The translations under genes were made by a program, and so were the position numbers. A stretch of 64,000 bases of DNA from Eublepharis macularius (taxonomy: Eukaryota; Chordata; Lepidosauria; Squamata; Eublepharidae). Below the pieces are notes generated by a model. That model ran no database searches, was not told where the DNA came from, and worked only from the letters and a program-made list of their open reading frames with translations. The stretch spans positions 15,634,001 to 15,698,000 of the forward strand of contig NC_072805.1 in the NCBI RefSeq assembly GCF_028583425.1, written 5' to 3'. Below are positions 1 to 19,314 of this stretch, piece by piece (positions within the stretch are counted from its first letter, which is position 1; each line of letters starts with the position of its first letter).

Positions 1-87
1 TCCGCCAAGCTGCCGACATTTCCCGCCAAAACTTGAGGGAAGCTGACAAGTGTCCAACCTGTGCCTTTTGTCACTTGTGGTTCTGCT
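1..87. mobile_element. Right arm of a foldback element (cut by window edge)
   Basis: Bases 1-87 match the right arm of the foldback at 17893-18124, ending GTCACTTGTGGTTCTGCT. It is inserted within the 5S-like head of a SINE that continues at 88. Confidence 0.7.
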
Positions 88-262
88 CTCAGAAGCTAAG
101 CGGGGTTGGCCTTGGTTAGTAATTGGATGGGAGACCTCCAGCGAAGACCAGGGTTGCAGAGGCAGGCAATGGCAAAACCACCTCTGTTAGTCCCTTGCCT
201 TGAAAACCCCCCACTAGGGGTCGCCATAAGTCAGCTGTGATTTGAGTGCACGGTCTACCACC
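88..262 (+). repeat. 5S-rRNA-headed SINE
   Basis: CTCAGAAGCTAAGCGGGGTT and then TTGGATGGGAGACC match the 3' half of 5S rRNA with its internal promoter. The body GGCAATGGCAAAACCACCTC and tail GGTCGCCATAAGTCAGCTGT follow. It is a SINE, not an rRNA gene. Confidence 0.8.
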
Positions 263-703
263 ACCAGTTTCTGAATAAGGATATTGAATGGATTATGTGT
301 TTTGTTTTAAAACATGCAGCATGTTATACAATTAAATGTCTAACTCTTGGAGGGTCTTTTCTAGGAAGGGGTAGCAATCTAAGCATATGGCATTTGGAGG
401 ATACCAGACTCAGATAAAGTTTTTCCCTTCTCAGCACCCCAAAACTGAATGTTCTGGCTGTGGCCTCTTATACATTTGAATCCTGATATTTGACACATTG
501 AAATCTTCAAAATCGGAACCCCTCGTGCAGCCGCCAGTAGATGGAACCAGCAAAATAAGCGAAGCACGTGTTGGAAAATTCGCAAAGTTTAAGGCAGAGA
601 TTGTGCATTGGAATTAATGAGAACAGACGCACACTCCAGTATAGCTCTGTAAGAATACTTTACTGCATAAAGGATAAAAATAGGGTTACATTGGATGAAA
701 ATA

Positions 704-938
704 GATCCAGAGGAGTTAGCCGTGTTAGTCTGTAGTAGCAAAATCAAAAAGAGTCCAGTAGCACCTTTAAGACTAACCAATTTTATTATAGCATAAGCTT
801 TCGAGAATCACGTTCTCTTCGTCAGATGCCTGATCAAAACCGGTTTTGATCAGGCATCTGATGAAGAGAACTTGATTCTCGAAAGCTTATGCTATAATAA
901 AATTGGTTAGTCTTAAAGGTGCTACTGGACTCTTTTTG
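704..938. mobile_element. Penelope-like repeat, divergent inverted pair, 14-bp TSD
   Basis: Two arms of the repeat containing CTTAAAGGTGCTACTGGACT meet head to head near 840: the left arm is on the minus strand, the right on the plus. ATTGGATGAAAATA flanks the unit at 690-703 and 939-952, a perfect 14-bp TSD. The right arm carries CTGATGA (858-864), stem GAGAA/TTCTC and GAAA (881-884). Assignment to Penelope-like elements rests on my recall of this abundant amniote repeat and the hammerhead-like core. Confidence 0.65.
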
Positions 939-1109
939 ATTGGATGAAAATAAATTGCTAGACTGACTCCGTCTTGCTAGAAAATGTATCTTAAGATTGA
1001 CTGAGAGAGAGGGACACTCTGCGTAATTGAGACAAAGAGCAATAAAACTTCAGTCTATAGCATCACTTACCTGCTATGCCCGTATACGGACTCCCAATAT
1101 TTGTTCCTG

Positions 1110-1240
1110 GACTATTTTAATGACTTTAAAAATGATTGATTTTATGTTTTTGTGACTTTTAATGTATTTTTTTAATGTTAGCTGCCCTGAGCCCATCTGT
1201 GGGGAGGGCGGGGTATAAATCAAATAAATAAATAAAATTG
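1110..1240 (+). repeat. LINE 3' tail (L2/CR1-like)
   Basis: GTTAGCTGCCCTGAGCCCAT, GGAGGGCGGGGTATAAATCA and AAATAAATAAA, the same ending as at 63078-63200. Confidence 0.6.
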
Positions 1241-1373
1241 CTCCCCCCCAAATAAACAGGTTGCCCAACAGAAAACTATCATTCTGCTTCATTAAGACTA
1301 GTGACTTTCCTTTCCTTGGCCGGAATCCTTATTTGAGGCCTAAGCGGTTACATGCAAATAAGTTTACTAACTG

Positions 1374-1493
1374 AGGGCCAAGCTACACATGACGAATGAC
1401 ACTTGAACGGCAAGTGTATTTCTCCCTGTTCACTTGCCCTCCACTCAATCCACTTGCCGTTCAAGTGTCATTCGTCATGTGTAGCTTGGCCCT
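1374..1493. mobile_element. 120-bp palindromic MITE with 43-bp perfect inverted repeats
   Basis: AGGGCCAAGCTACACATGAC and the next 23 bases (1374-1416) are the exact reverse complement of 1451-1493, separated by 34 bp. No clear TSD. It lies in a GPI intron. Confidence 0.75.
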
Positions 1494-1807
1494 AAGTAAC
1501 ACAAACAGTTTAACTCTTTCATGACTGAAACGAAAACACTTGCTAAATCCCAATCGCATGAGGTTAGATCCAGACTAAATTGCAGTTCCTGCCCGTCCCC
1601 TCTTGCTGTTGAAGGCTCCCTTCCTTTGCTCTTCAGGGTTCCGTCTCTCCCGGAAGCAGCATTTTGCGGGAAGGGAGGAGGTCGGAAAGTTCCATTCTAG
1701 ATGCTCCCCTTAACGCGGAATAGAACTTGAGTTCCGTTCTTGGCTGTGTGTCTTGGATTTCCTACTTTGAGATCCTGACTTCTTCTTCTTCTTTTAATTA
1801 TGGCTAG

Positions 1808-11177
<9,370 letters not shown>

Positions 11178-12759
11178 TGCCCCGTTGGGGGGAGGGCGAC
11201 GAGAGTCCAGCTGCCCACACCCAGATCAATGTTGTAGTTGCTGCTTTGTTAGCCACTTCTAACCAAACTAGCACTTTTACCAGTTCTGGCCTTGTTAACG
11301 GTTAACCACGTTGCATTGCATAGTGTTTGGGGCAGGGGGTGGGGGAGAGACACGTTTACTGGTTAAGTGTTTGTGCATCCTGGAAATTGTTCGGGAGTTG
11401 TCTGTGTTTTGTGGCAGCTGAGTTGTAAAGTGTTGGGCACCATGCCCTCAGTTTTCTGCACAATCCCCCTCCGCTCTGTAAGACCTAGATGTTTCCAAAC
11501 GGCACGACGGGCAGTTAAAAACCCTTTTGCCACAGTGTATTTTGTGAAGCCAGTGCAAATGTGAGAATCCCAGCCTGTATCTTTTCAAGATTACACCATA
11601 GCAAACTAAACTGACTGACTGTCCTTCCTTGTGTGTGTGTGTGTGAGAGAGGCGAGTCTAGCCAATAGTGGCAGAGGGAGGTGGGGTAGAGCTGGCCTTG
11701 GCTATAGAGCTGCCAGGTGCACGCCAGATGTCCTAGTTCTTTTTAGCGTTAACTAAATTATTGTGTTAACTTATTTCATGTATATGTCATTTTTCTCTCC
11801 GATAGCAAAAGTTATAAGACACCTGTCCCCATTATATCTTCACAGCAACCCTATGAGAGGTAGGTTTGGGTGAGAACGTGTGACTGGCCCAAGGTTAGGC
11901 AGCCAGCTTTTCATGTCAAAAGTGAGGGACTTTTGGATTCTAGCCTGACACTCTAACCACTGTACCACACTGGCCTTTACCCATGAAGTGCATCTGGTCC
12001 AACTTTTTTGGCATTGCATATCATAGGAAACCTTAACACGAGAGATTCTTCAGCAATGCAGTGTTGCCTTTAGCATTTCATGGAAGGAAATTCCAGCAAT
12101 GTAAAGTCAGAGCTATGGGCCCCAAGTACCGAAACATACAGAAGGCTGCAATTACATATTTCCAAGCAATAGTTAAGTAAACATTCACATTTTAGATGCA
12201 ATACGTTTTTCTTACTTTAAGGCCTGGCTTGAGTTAGGTATCGTGTTACGTAACTCAAGCCAAATCAGCCCACGGCTACGTAACTTCCACTGGCATGCAG
12301 TAAAAGCTGCTCTGCCTGTAGGCTCGCTGGGCTTGTGTATGTATGGAAGGTGGACTTGGCCCCTTCTGTCCAATTAGGGCTGTGTTTTTTCAGACCCCCG
12401 GGGGAAATGGCTGCAGCTTCCTTTGAATGAAGAGGATTGCTTCCCGGTCAGACCTGCCGTTCTAGCAGTTTCTTGATAGGTTCAAAAACAAGAAACAAGC
12501 ACCCCACGTCCCCTGGGCCTGCATAAAGTATTTGGGTTACTATTGTTGGCCAGGCTCCTGTTTTCCCCCTTCATTTAGTTGGTCAGGATTCCCTGTCTTT
12601 TCCTGCACATGGACGGCACACGGGTGCTTCTACAGCTGTCAGTAATATGGTTGTCTAAGGGAATATTGTTCAAGAGGCATACTGCTGCTGTGAGAGCCGC
12701 CAGCCACCTGATCTTCCACCCTCACCTCTCCCCCTGCAACCGGCTCATAAAATAATAAA
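11178..12759 (+). other. GPI: GPI 3' UTR candidate region
   Basis: Non-coding sequence after the GPI stop. The first clear AATAAA is at 12754-12759, with another at 13670-13675. The true cleavage site could be earlier through a variant signal. A diverged minus-strand tRNA-SINE lies at about 11815-11985. Only transcript data could set the end. Confidence 0.4.
11815..11985 (-). repeat. Diverged tRNA-derived SINE
   Basis: ACTGGCCCAAGGTTAGGCAG and CTAACCACTGTACCACACTGG are the reversed body and head, in the presumed GPI 3' UTR. Confidence 0.55.
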
Positions 12760-14920
12760 GGGCTTAAGGCAAGGCTCCTTGGCAGACAACGTGGTGGTGC
12801 CTGCTGCTTCGCTTAATGCCCTCGTGAGTTTTTCAGAAAGCAAAGCTGGGCTTGTTATTGGCTGCCCTTCAAAAGAAAGGGTTCTCCATGGCTGCAATAG
12901 CAGCTGCAACGTCTGGAAGATCGGGAGGACTGCTAAGCCCCTTGGCTTCCCTTAGCCAGTATATGGGTCTGTTCCCCCTTCAGCCCTGATTGGCTGTTGC
13001 CATGACCTTTAGGAAAACCGAAGGGGAGCTGTGTTCTAGTTTTAGGTCCAGGGAGCTGGGCCATTCCAGGAAGGGAGAGAAAACGTTTAGGAGTCGAGGC
13101 CCACCCCCTCTTTCTCCAGGCTTGTCCTAGGGGCCAGGCCATGCTTCCAAGTCGCAGGACAGATAATACCAACTTTAACAGATCCGTGGCCAGACTTTGA
13201 ATAAGGCATCTTCGTGCTCCCTCTTGTCTTCCTTGGGAGCAGGACTTGTTCTCCAGGTGAGCTACACAAGTAACTGCTGTGGGACAATATGGTGGGCATC
13301 AATGCGTCACGGAGGCATGGCGCACTCTCAGTGCCACAGCAGGTGCATCTCGGGGGCCTGTGCTGCAATGGGCCACCTCCAATCCAATCCCCTGTGTGAT
13401 GTGCTTCTTTTAAGACCCTGTGCTTGCCCTGGGAAGGGGTGTCTGGTTTAGCATCCAAACCACTTTGTTTGCAATGCGAGTTGCAACAGCAGCTCAGAGG
13501 TAAGATAAGAACATTAGGGTGAGAAAGACCACTCTTTCCATGGTGTGGGCACATATTTTTCTATCCTACACTTATTACTGGTCCAATTGGTTCTGTGAAA
13601 CCTAGCAGAGGCAGATGATGGAATAGCCACCTCGCCAGCAAACTGCTCCCTTCACATTTTAAAATTCTGAATAAAACCATATTGTGTGTCTACACAGGTG
13701 ACAATTTTCCAGAATTTAGGGACTTGGCTTTGCCTTCCAGGATTCCCCGTTGCCTCCGGTCAACAAGATCTTTAAGACAAACCTAAAACTGCACGCAATC
13801 TCTTTGCCTGCAGCTCACTTGGGCTAGGTCTCTATTACAAGTAACTGTTGTGCGTTCAAGTCGCATTTCTACAATGCTCTGGACCCTGCTTTGTCTAACC
13901 AGCCAGCCTCTGGCATGCTCACCCAGTTGGTCATGAGTAACGAGAAGAAATGTGTCTGGAAAGAATGGCCAAGAAGAACTTGCATTTAGAGGGGGAGGCG
14001 GGAAACCCTTCAAAGACTCAAATGGATCTAAATCTCCTACAGTGTATTGGTGGCATATTGTCAAAGGCTTTCGTGGCTGGAGAACTGCTGTATAGGTGGC
14101 CTTCGGCTGTATTCCAAGATCACAGTTTGCTATCAGAGTAACCTTCAGACTGGGGGTCCTAAGTGCTCACCAAATATGTTTTGGAAGTGGGCAAGACCTG
14201 AGGGGGGCTTTTGCCAACCTGTGTCAGAATTCCAATGGTGCCTGCGGGCTCAAAAAGGTTGAGGACCCCTGAAAGAGAGAAGCAAATGGAAGTGGCGTGC
14301 TGGAGGAGTTCAAGACAGAGATACGCAAGAGTTAGCCTATTCTTTCGCACTCCCATTGATTCATATCAGGGAAGTATTAACATTCCCTGTGTGTTGCATG
14401 GCTTTATCTTCAGGCAGTATCATCCTAGACCGGCGATGGTCAATCTTCCCAGACCCAGGACCTACTGAACAGCCAGCATGGACCAGGAAGTGATGTGATT
14501 ATCAGCCACATGACAGGAAAGGGACAGAGTGGTGACCTCGCCAGGGTCCAAAGCTAGGAATGGGCAGAGCGAATCCAGCTGGGCACCCGGAAGTGAAGGA
14601 CACACCATATGGCAGAGTCCCCTTCTGCACCTGCCCTGCAGGAGAGCAAAGAGAAATGGGAAGAGTGTGGGGCACTCTTGCTGACCGCACACGTGCCGTG
14701 GCATCTTTATGGGCTTTCTTTAACTGGGCACCAAGAAAAGGGGACAGTGCAAATCAATTTTTTAACTAGCTCAGCTGCATTTCCTTCTCAGACTTTTCAA
14801 GTAAATTCCTTAGTTATTATTCTGGACCCTACACTCCATTATTCAATAAACCAAGGCCAAGTATCCTAACATCCAGCACAAACTGACAAAACTCTTAAAA
14901 CAATTGAAGTTTGTTTTTAA
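12760..14920. other. Intergenic sequence without recognised genes
   Basis: Mostly non-repetitive DNA. Scattered ORFs up to 155 codons lack any domain, conserved motif or splice context I can recognise. No PDCD2L or UBA2 coding segments were seen. Confidence 0.5.
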
Positions 14921-15339
14921 ATTAATACATTTATTTTATATCGTTGAGCCTATTTGTAACCTGCCTTTCTCACTGAGACTCAAGGTGGATTATAGAGTAC
15001 ATAGTGGGAGGGAAAAGGTAATCATATATGCCATTGTGGATGGGGTGTGCTTACACTCACCAAGGCATCTTGTGTAGGGAGACTCTCGAGTTTTATTAGC
15101 TGTTTGCCCCACCTGGCAACGGTGATCTACCTGTGGAGGAGGAGCGCAACTGAAACCGTCTTCAACTTTGGGTCCCATTGGGTCTCCTTCATGTCTAGAG
15201 GGCAATCCAGTTTAATTCCTGTACATGCCAACACACAGACATCTCCAAACAACTTTGCACTGCAGCCTGATAGGTGCATTCCAGGCTCCCGAGACAATGT
15301 TGAGCAGTGTAGTGGTTAGCGTGTGGATCTGGTTTCAGC

Positions 15340-15745
15340 TGTGTTGATCTGCAGTACAAGAGCAAGATTTGAGTCCAGAGCACCTTAAAGACCAATAACA
15401 TAACATTTGATTTATATATTGCCCTTCAGGACAACTTAACACCCACTCAGAGTGGCTTACAAAGTGTGTTGTTAGCCTCACACCAATCACACTGTGAGGT
15501 GGGTGGGGCTGGGAGAGCTGTGACTGACCCAAGGTCACCTAGCTGGCTTCAGGCGGAGTGGTGGAGAACCAAACCCGATTCTCCAGATTAGAGTCCTGCC
15601 TCTCTGAACCACTACACCAAACTGGCTCCCAAGATTTTTAGGACATAAGCTTTTGAGAACATCTGACAAATAGAGCTTGACTCTTGAAAGCTTATATCTT
15701 GGAAATGTTGTTGATCTTTAAGGTCCACTGGACTCAAATCTTGCT
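15340..15745. mobile_element. Penelope-like divergent pair interrupted by a SINE
   Basis: The left arm (minus, about 15340-15400) and right arm (plus, about 15631-15745) of the same repeat are separated by a minus-strand Sauria SINE at 15401-15630. The right arm has CTGACAAATAGAGCTTGACT followed by CTTGAAAGCTTAT, a variant hammerhead-like core. Confidence 0.55.
15401..15630 (-). repeat. Sauria-type tRNA SINE
   Basis: Reversed copy from TTTGATTTATATATTGCCCT to CACCAAACTGGCTCCC, inserted between the two arms of a Penelope-like inverted pair. Confidence 0.85.
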
Positions 15746-15922
15746 GGTCTGGGATCTGAGAAACTCCGGTTCAAATCCCATTCCTGCTATGGAAACTCAC
15801 CTGATGATCTTGGGCCAGTCATGCACAGAAACAGCCTAACCTGCCCTAGATGGTGGTTGTAAGCTGGATCCCCACTCGGGAGAAAGGCAGGATATAGATG
15901 AATTAAATAAATATCGTTGCTG
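15745..15922 (+). repeat. tRNA-derived SINE with LINE-like tail
   Basis: GGTTCAAATCCCATTCCTGC, ATCTTGGGCCAGTCATGCAC and the tail GAAAGGCAGGATATAGATGA with AAAT repeats. Confidence 0.55.
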
Positions 15923-16084
15923 GATTTTGGGAGCATCGTAACAGGTGATGTTAGTTCAAAAAAGGGTCTAGGTGGAGATCTTAGCATGTAGAAATAGTTT
16001 CCCCAGGTGGGTGGCTTCTTTTTTTAAAAAAATGTATTCAAATATACAAAAACAACTACCAATATCCATAATACAGTTCTAAGA

Positions 16085-16152
16085 GTGTGTGTATATATGT
16101 GTGTGTACATATACATACACATACATACATACATATACACACACACACATTT
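16085..16152. repeat. TG/TA/CA microsatellite
   Basis: Compound GTGTGTATATATGTGTGTGT run followed by ACATACAT and ACACACAC. Confidence 0.9.
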
Positions 16153-16730
16153 AAAATATAAGATTACAACACTAGAATACAGTATACTAGACTAGTATTT
16201 TCCTCTGAAGACTAACATTTACCTAAAATCTTACTGCTGTATCCACTGTTCAAAATTAGGTAACCTTTTCTTTCCCTCTTCCTTGTGTTTTACTACCCTA
16301 TAACATATTTACATATGACTTTCAAGCATAGTTATAGTCAAAAGAGAACAAATTCATAAACAAAGATACAGCTTTTCTGAGTTCAAAAAGGTTTCGCCTT
16401 GCTGTTCTAAATGATCCAAGATAGGATGCCAGATAGTTTCAAAATCACAATTACAGGTTCCTAAAAGTCTATGGTTTAGAGAATCAGTTATCTTTATCAT
16501 TGCATAATGTTCCCAGATTTTTTAATGCCATAGACACAATGACGGGGGAGGGCTGCTGGATTTTTCCAATAGTGAACAAGAGTTGTTTTCGCAATAGTTA
16601 ATAAAGTAACAATTGTTACCCTGCACAAATATGGTTGGATTCTATCTAATTTATTGTTCAAAAAAAGAGATTCAGGAGTTATTTCAAGAGACCTGCTCAG
16701 CCGCAACGGAGCATAAAGTAACACTGAATT

Positions 16731-17159
16731 GTATTGTCGAAGGCTTTCACGGCCGGAGAACGATGGTTGTTGGGGGTTTTCCGGGCTGTATTGCCGTGGT
16801 CTTGGCATTGTAGTTCCTGACGTTTCGCCAGCAGCTGTGGCTGGCATCTTCAGAGGTGTAGCACCAAAAGACAGAGATCTCTCAGTGTCACAGTGTGGAA
16901 AAGATGTAGGTCATTTGTATCTACTCAGGAGGGGTGGGGTTGAGCTGAGTCATTCTGTAAGAGTTTCCCAGGGTGTGGAATGCTAATGGCGGGAGGCTTC
17001 ACTGTAACCTGAGGAGGTTCTTTTGCATATGGATTGGTGCTTGATGTGCTAATCTTCTCTGCAGGGCTATTGTCGGGTGTGGAGTGTTTTGTTGGCCTGG
17101 TGTTTTTCAGAACTGGAGCCCATGCTCTGTTCATTCTCTGTTCCATCTTTTCCACACTG
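16731..17159 (-). mobile_element. Penelope-like repeat with hammerhead-like core, 12-bp TSD
   Basis: A 429-bp insertion in an L1 fragment, flanked by TAACACTGAATT at 16719-16730 and 17160-17171. On the minus strand it carries CTGAAGA (16853-16847), stem GCCAGC/GCTGGC (16845-16840 with 16832-16827) and GAAA (16826-16823). Its ends share sequence with the pair at 22095-22416. Confidence 0.65.
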
Positions 17160-17749
17160 TAACACTGAATTCTTCGGTAATCTTATAAAGATTAACCGAC
17201 ACACAACATAATCCAAACTATTGTCTTAATGTGTTCTCTAGAGATGCAAGTCTCTGCATGATACAGCATACTTTTTCTTAGCCTGGATACGAAAATCATC
17301 TTTTTGTTGTCTGCACTGTTCATTTCAAATCTTTGTTTTATTAAAATTGAAAACTGGGGGAGGGGGGATTGGTTTACAATTTTTTTTAAAAAAACACAGA
17401 ATGAAAGAGTAATTGCAAACATTCATCCCCATGTTAGATGCTGATTTCTAACATATAATAAATGAACAACACCATTTCACAACTGTTTGGATCGTTTAGT
17501 TGGCTTCTAACCACCCCAGTCAAGTGTAGGCTTTTGTGGAATGCGCCCTAGCTCAGTAATGCATTGCTTTGGCATAGGAATTTTTGTCTTTGGCATTTTT
17601 TTAGTAACTACAATCTAAGGTGTTATTAGTAAATAGTACTTCCTGTTTTTCTGTTCCTGTGTGCTACAATATAGACTGGCCACCTTCGAGGTGGAGGAAG
17701 GAGATCGCTTAGAATTACAATTGATCTCTAGACTGCAGGGGACAGTTCT

Positions 17750-18312
17750 TAGAGTTGCCAACTCTGGGTTGGGAAATTTCTGGAGATATCGGGGGTGTAG
17801 GAACCTGGAAAGGGCAGGATTTGGGGAGAATAGGGGCTTCAATGGAGTCCACCCTCCAAAGCAGACATTTTCTCTAAGGGAACTGATCTCTGAGCAGAAC
17901 CACAAGTGACAAAAGGCACAGGTTGGACACTTGCCAGCTTCCCTCAAGTTTGGATGGGAAATGTAGGCAGCTTGGCGGAATGTTGGACAAGTGACAGTTG
18001 AAAAGTCCATTGGACAGCAGTCAGAGAGCCAAGCTGTGAGACCAGGACGCCTACATTTCCCATCAAAACTTGAGGGAAGCTGAGAAGTGTCCAACCTGTG
18101 CCTTTTGTCACTTGTAGTTCTGCTCTCTGTCACCTGGAGATCAGGTGAATTCGGGGCAATCTCCAGCCACCACCAGGAGGCTGGCAGCCCTACCAGTTCC
18201 CCTGGAGGAATTGGACACTCTGGAGCATTAGTCTCCGGCCTCCAAACTGCACCCTCCCAAGGCTCTACCCCCAAATCTTCAGGAATTTCCCAACCCACAG
18301 ATGGCAACCCTA
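17750..18312. mobile_element. hAT-type MITE (TAGGGTTG family) carrying a foldback insertion
   Basis: Ends TAGAGTTGCCAACTC and GGCAACCCTA enclose a copy split at GATCTCTG by the 232-bp foldback at 17893-18124. A further fragment of the family (about 17690-17745) abuts it. Confidence 0.65.
17893..18124. mobile_element. Foldback element with long terminal inverted repeats
   Basis: AGCAGAACCACAAGTGACAA, reading on through GGCACAGGTTGGACACTT, is mirrored at the right end with one difference in 40. The arms extend about 85-95 bp. CTCTG is duplicated at 17888-17892 and 18125-18129. The empty-site sequence is known from sister MITEs (GATCTCTGTCACCTGG). Confidence 0.75.
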
Positions 18313-19092
18313 AATGTCAATAGTTTCCTTTCCCTCCCAACTCCCTTACCCTAAGTTTCCTAATTAGCTATGTTGGAGCAAAGCAGACTGTAACTCCATC
18401 TCTACAACCAAATTAGTTTAATGAAACACAAACATTTATATTTTTACGTTTTAAAAAACCCACATCATCAAACAATTAGATATGCTAGGTTAACCCACTC
18501 TGAATAGTAAGGTAAATTTTGGATTGATAAAGACAGCAGCATGCATTTAAATTCCCTATCTCCCCCCTCCATTTCTCCCTCCCCAAACCCAATTGGAGAT
18601 AAAATTAATTCTCCCTGCCCCCCGCCCCCAGGGCTCCAAATTTCAGGGAAACGCTATGGGCCACCCTTTTCCCCCAAAGGACAGAAGTGGCATGACTTGC
18701 GCAAAATGTCACACACAGAGAGACATACATGTGGCCCAAAATTTTCACAAGAAAAGCTCAGAATATCTGATACCACATAAAGGTTACAACTCATGAAGAA
18801 AATATCAAAAAGTAAAGGTGAATACAAGGGGAAAGCAAGGAACGGTTGTCGTTCCCAGATTTATCCACAAGGTGTCGCCTGGACACAGCTAGCAACAAGG
18901 TGCCTTAAACGCAGCCCGACATAAATGAAGATAGAGTAGATTTTGGCGGGAGAAAGCAAAAAAGTATTAAAAGTATTCAACAGGAGTCTCCATCAGACCA
19001 CTTTACCCGAATTCTCAGGAATTCCCCGAGGCAGTCACCCACCCTAGGAAGAGAAGGAATTGGGAGAGCTAGCTTTTGAGCTGAACTTGACA

Positions 19093-19310
19093 TACGGTTG
19101 TCAGTTCCAGGTGGTGGCTGGAGATCTCCCGGAATTACAACTGATCTCCAGGTGACAGAGATCAGTTCCCCTGGAGAGAATGGCTGCTTTGGAGGGTGGA
19201 CTCTATGGTATTATACCATGCTGAGGCCCCTCCCCTCCCCAAACCCCACCCTCTCCAGGCTCCACCCCAAAAATCTCCAGGAATTTCCCAGCCTGGACCT
19301 GGCAACCCTA
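19093..19310. mobile_element. hAT-type MITE (TAGGGTTG family), later split from its right TSD by L1
   Basis: Same family as 31129-31346. The left TSD is ACTTGACA at 19085-19092. The matching right TSD is at 20334-20341, beyond the 5'-truncated L1 that landed at the element's edge and duplicated it. Confidence 0.8.
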
Positions 19311-19314
19311 ACTT

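Larger units (their letters stand above)
16018..17450 (-). pseudogene. L1 3' fragment split by a Penelope-like insertion
   Basis: A minus-strand frame at about 16500-16720 resembles the end of L1 ORF2 (VTLLTIAKTTLVHYWKNP), followed by an AT-rich 3' UTR and poly-T at 16018. It resumes after the insertion at 17172. A CA/TG/TA microsatellite lies at 16085-16152. Heavily decayed. Confidence 0.55.

Noticed and set aside
88..262. 5S rRNA gene
   Set aside because: Only the 3' part of 5S is present, joined to a SINE body and tail, and several dispersed copies have the same structure.
858..893. Calling a complete, active hammerhead ribozyme
   Set aside because: The CTGANGA and GAAA boxes and stems II and III can be drawn, but an extra base follows CTGANGA and no stem I pairing was found, so only a hammerhead-like core is claimed.
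13087..13554. 155-codon minus-strand ORF
   Set aside because: No recognisable domain, no conserved splice pattern, and the opposite strand is also open; treated as chance.
17615..18307. 230-codon minus-strand ORF
   Set aside because: It runs across a hAT MITE and its foldback insertion; the frame is a by-product of repeat sequence.
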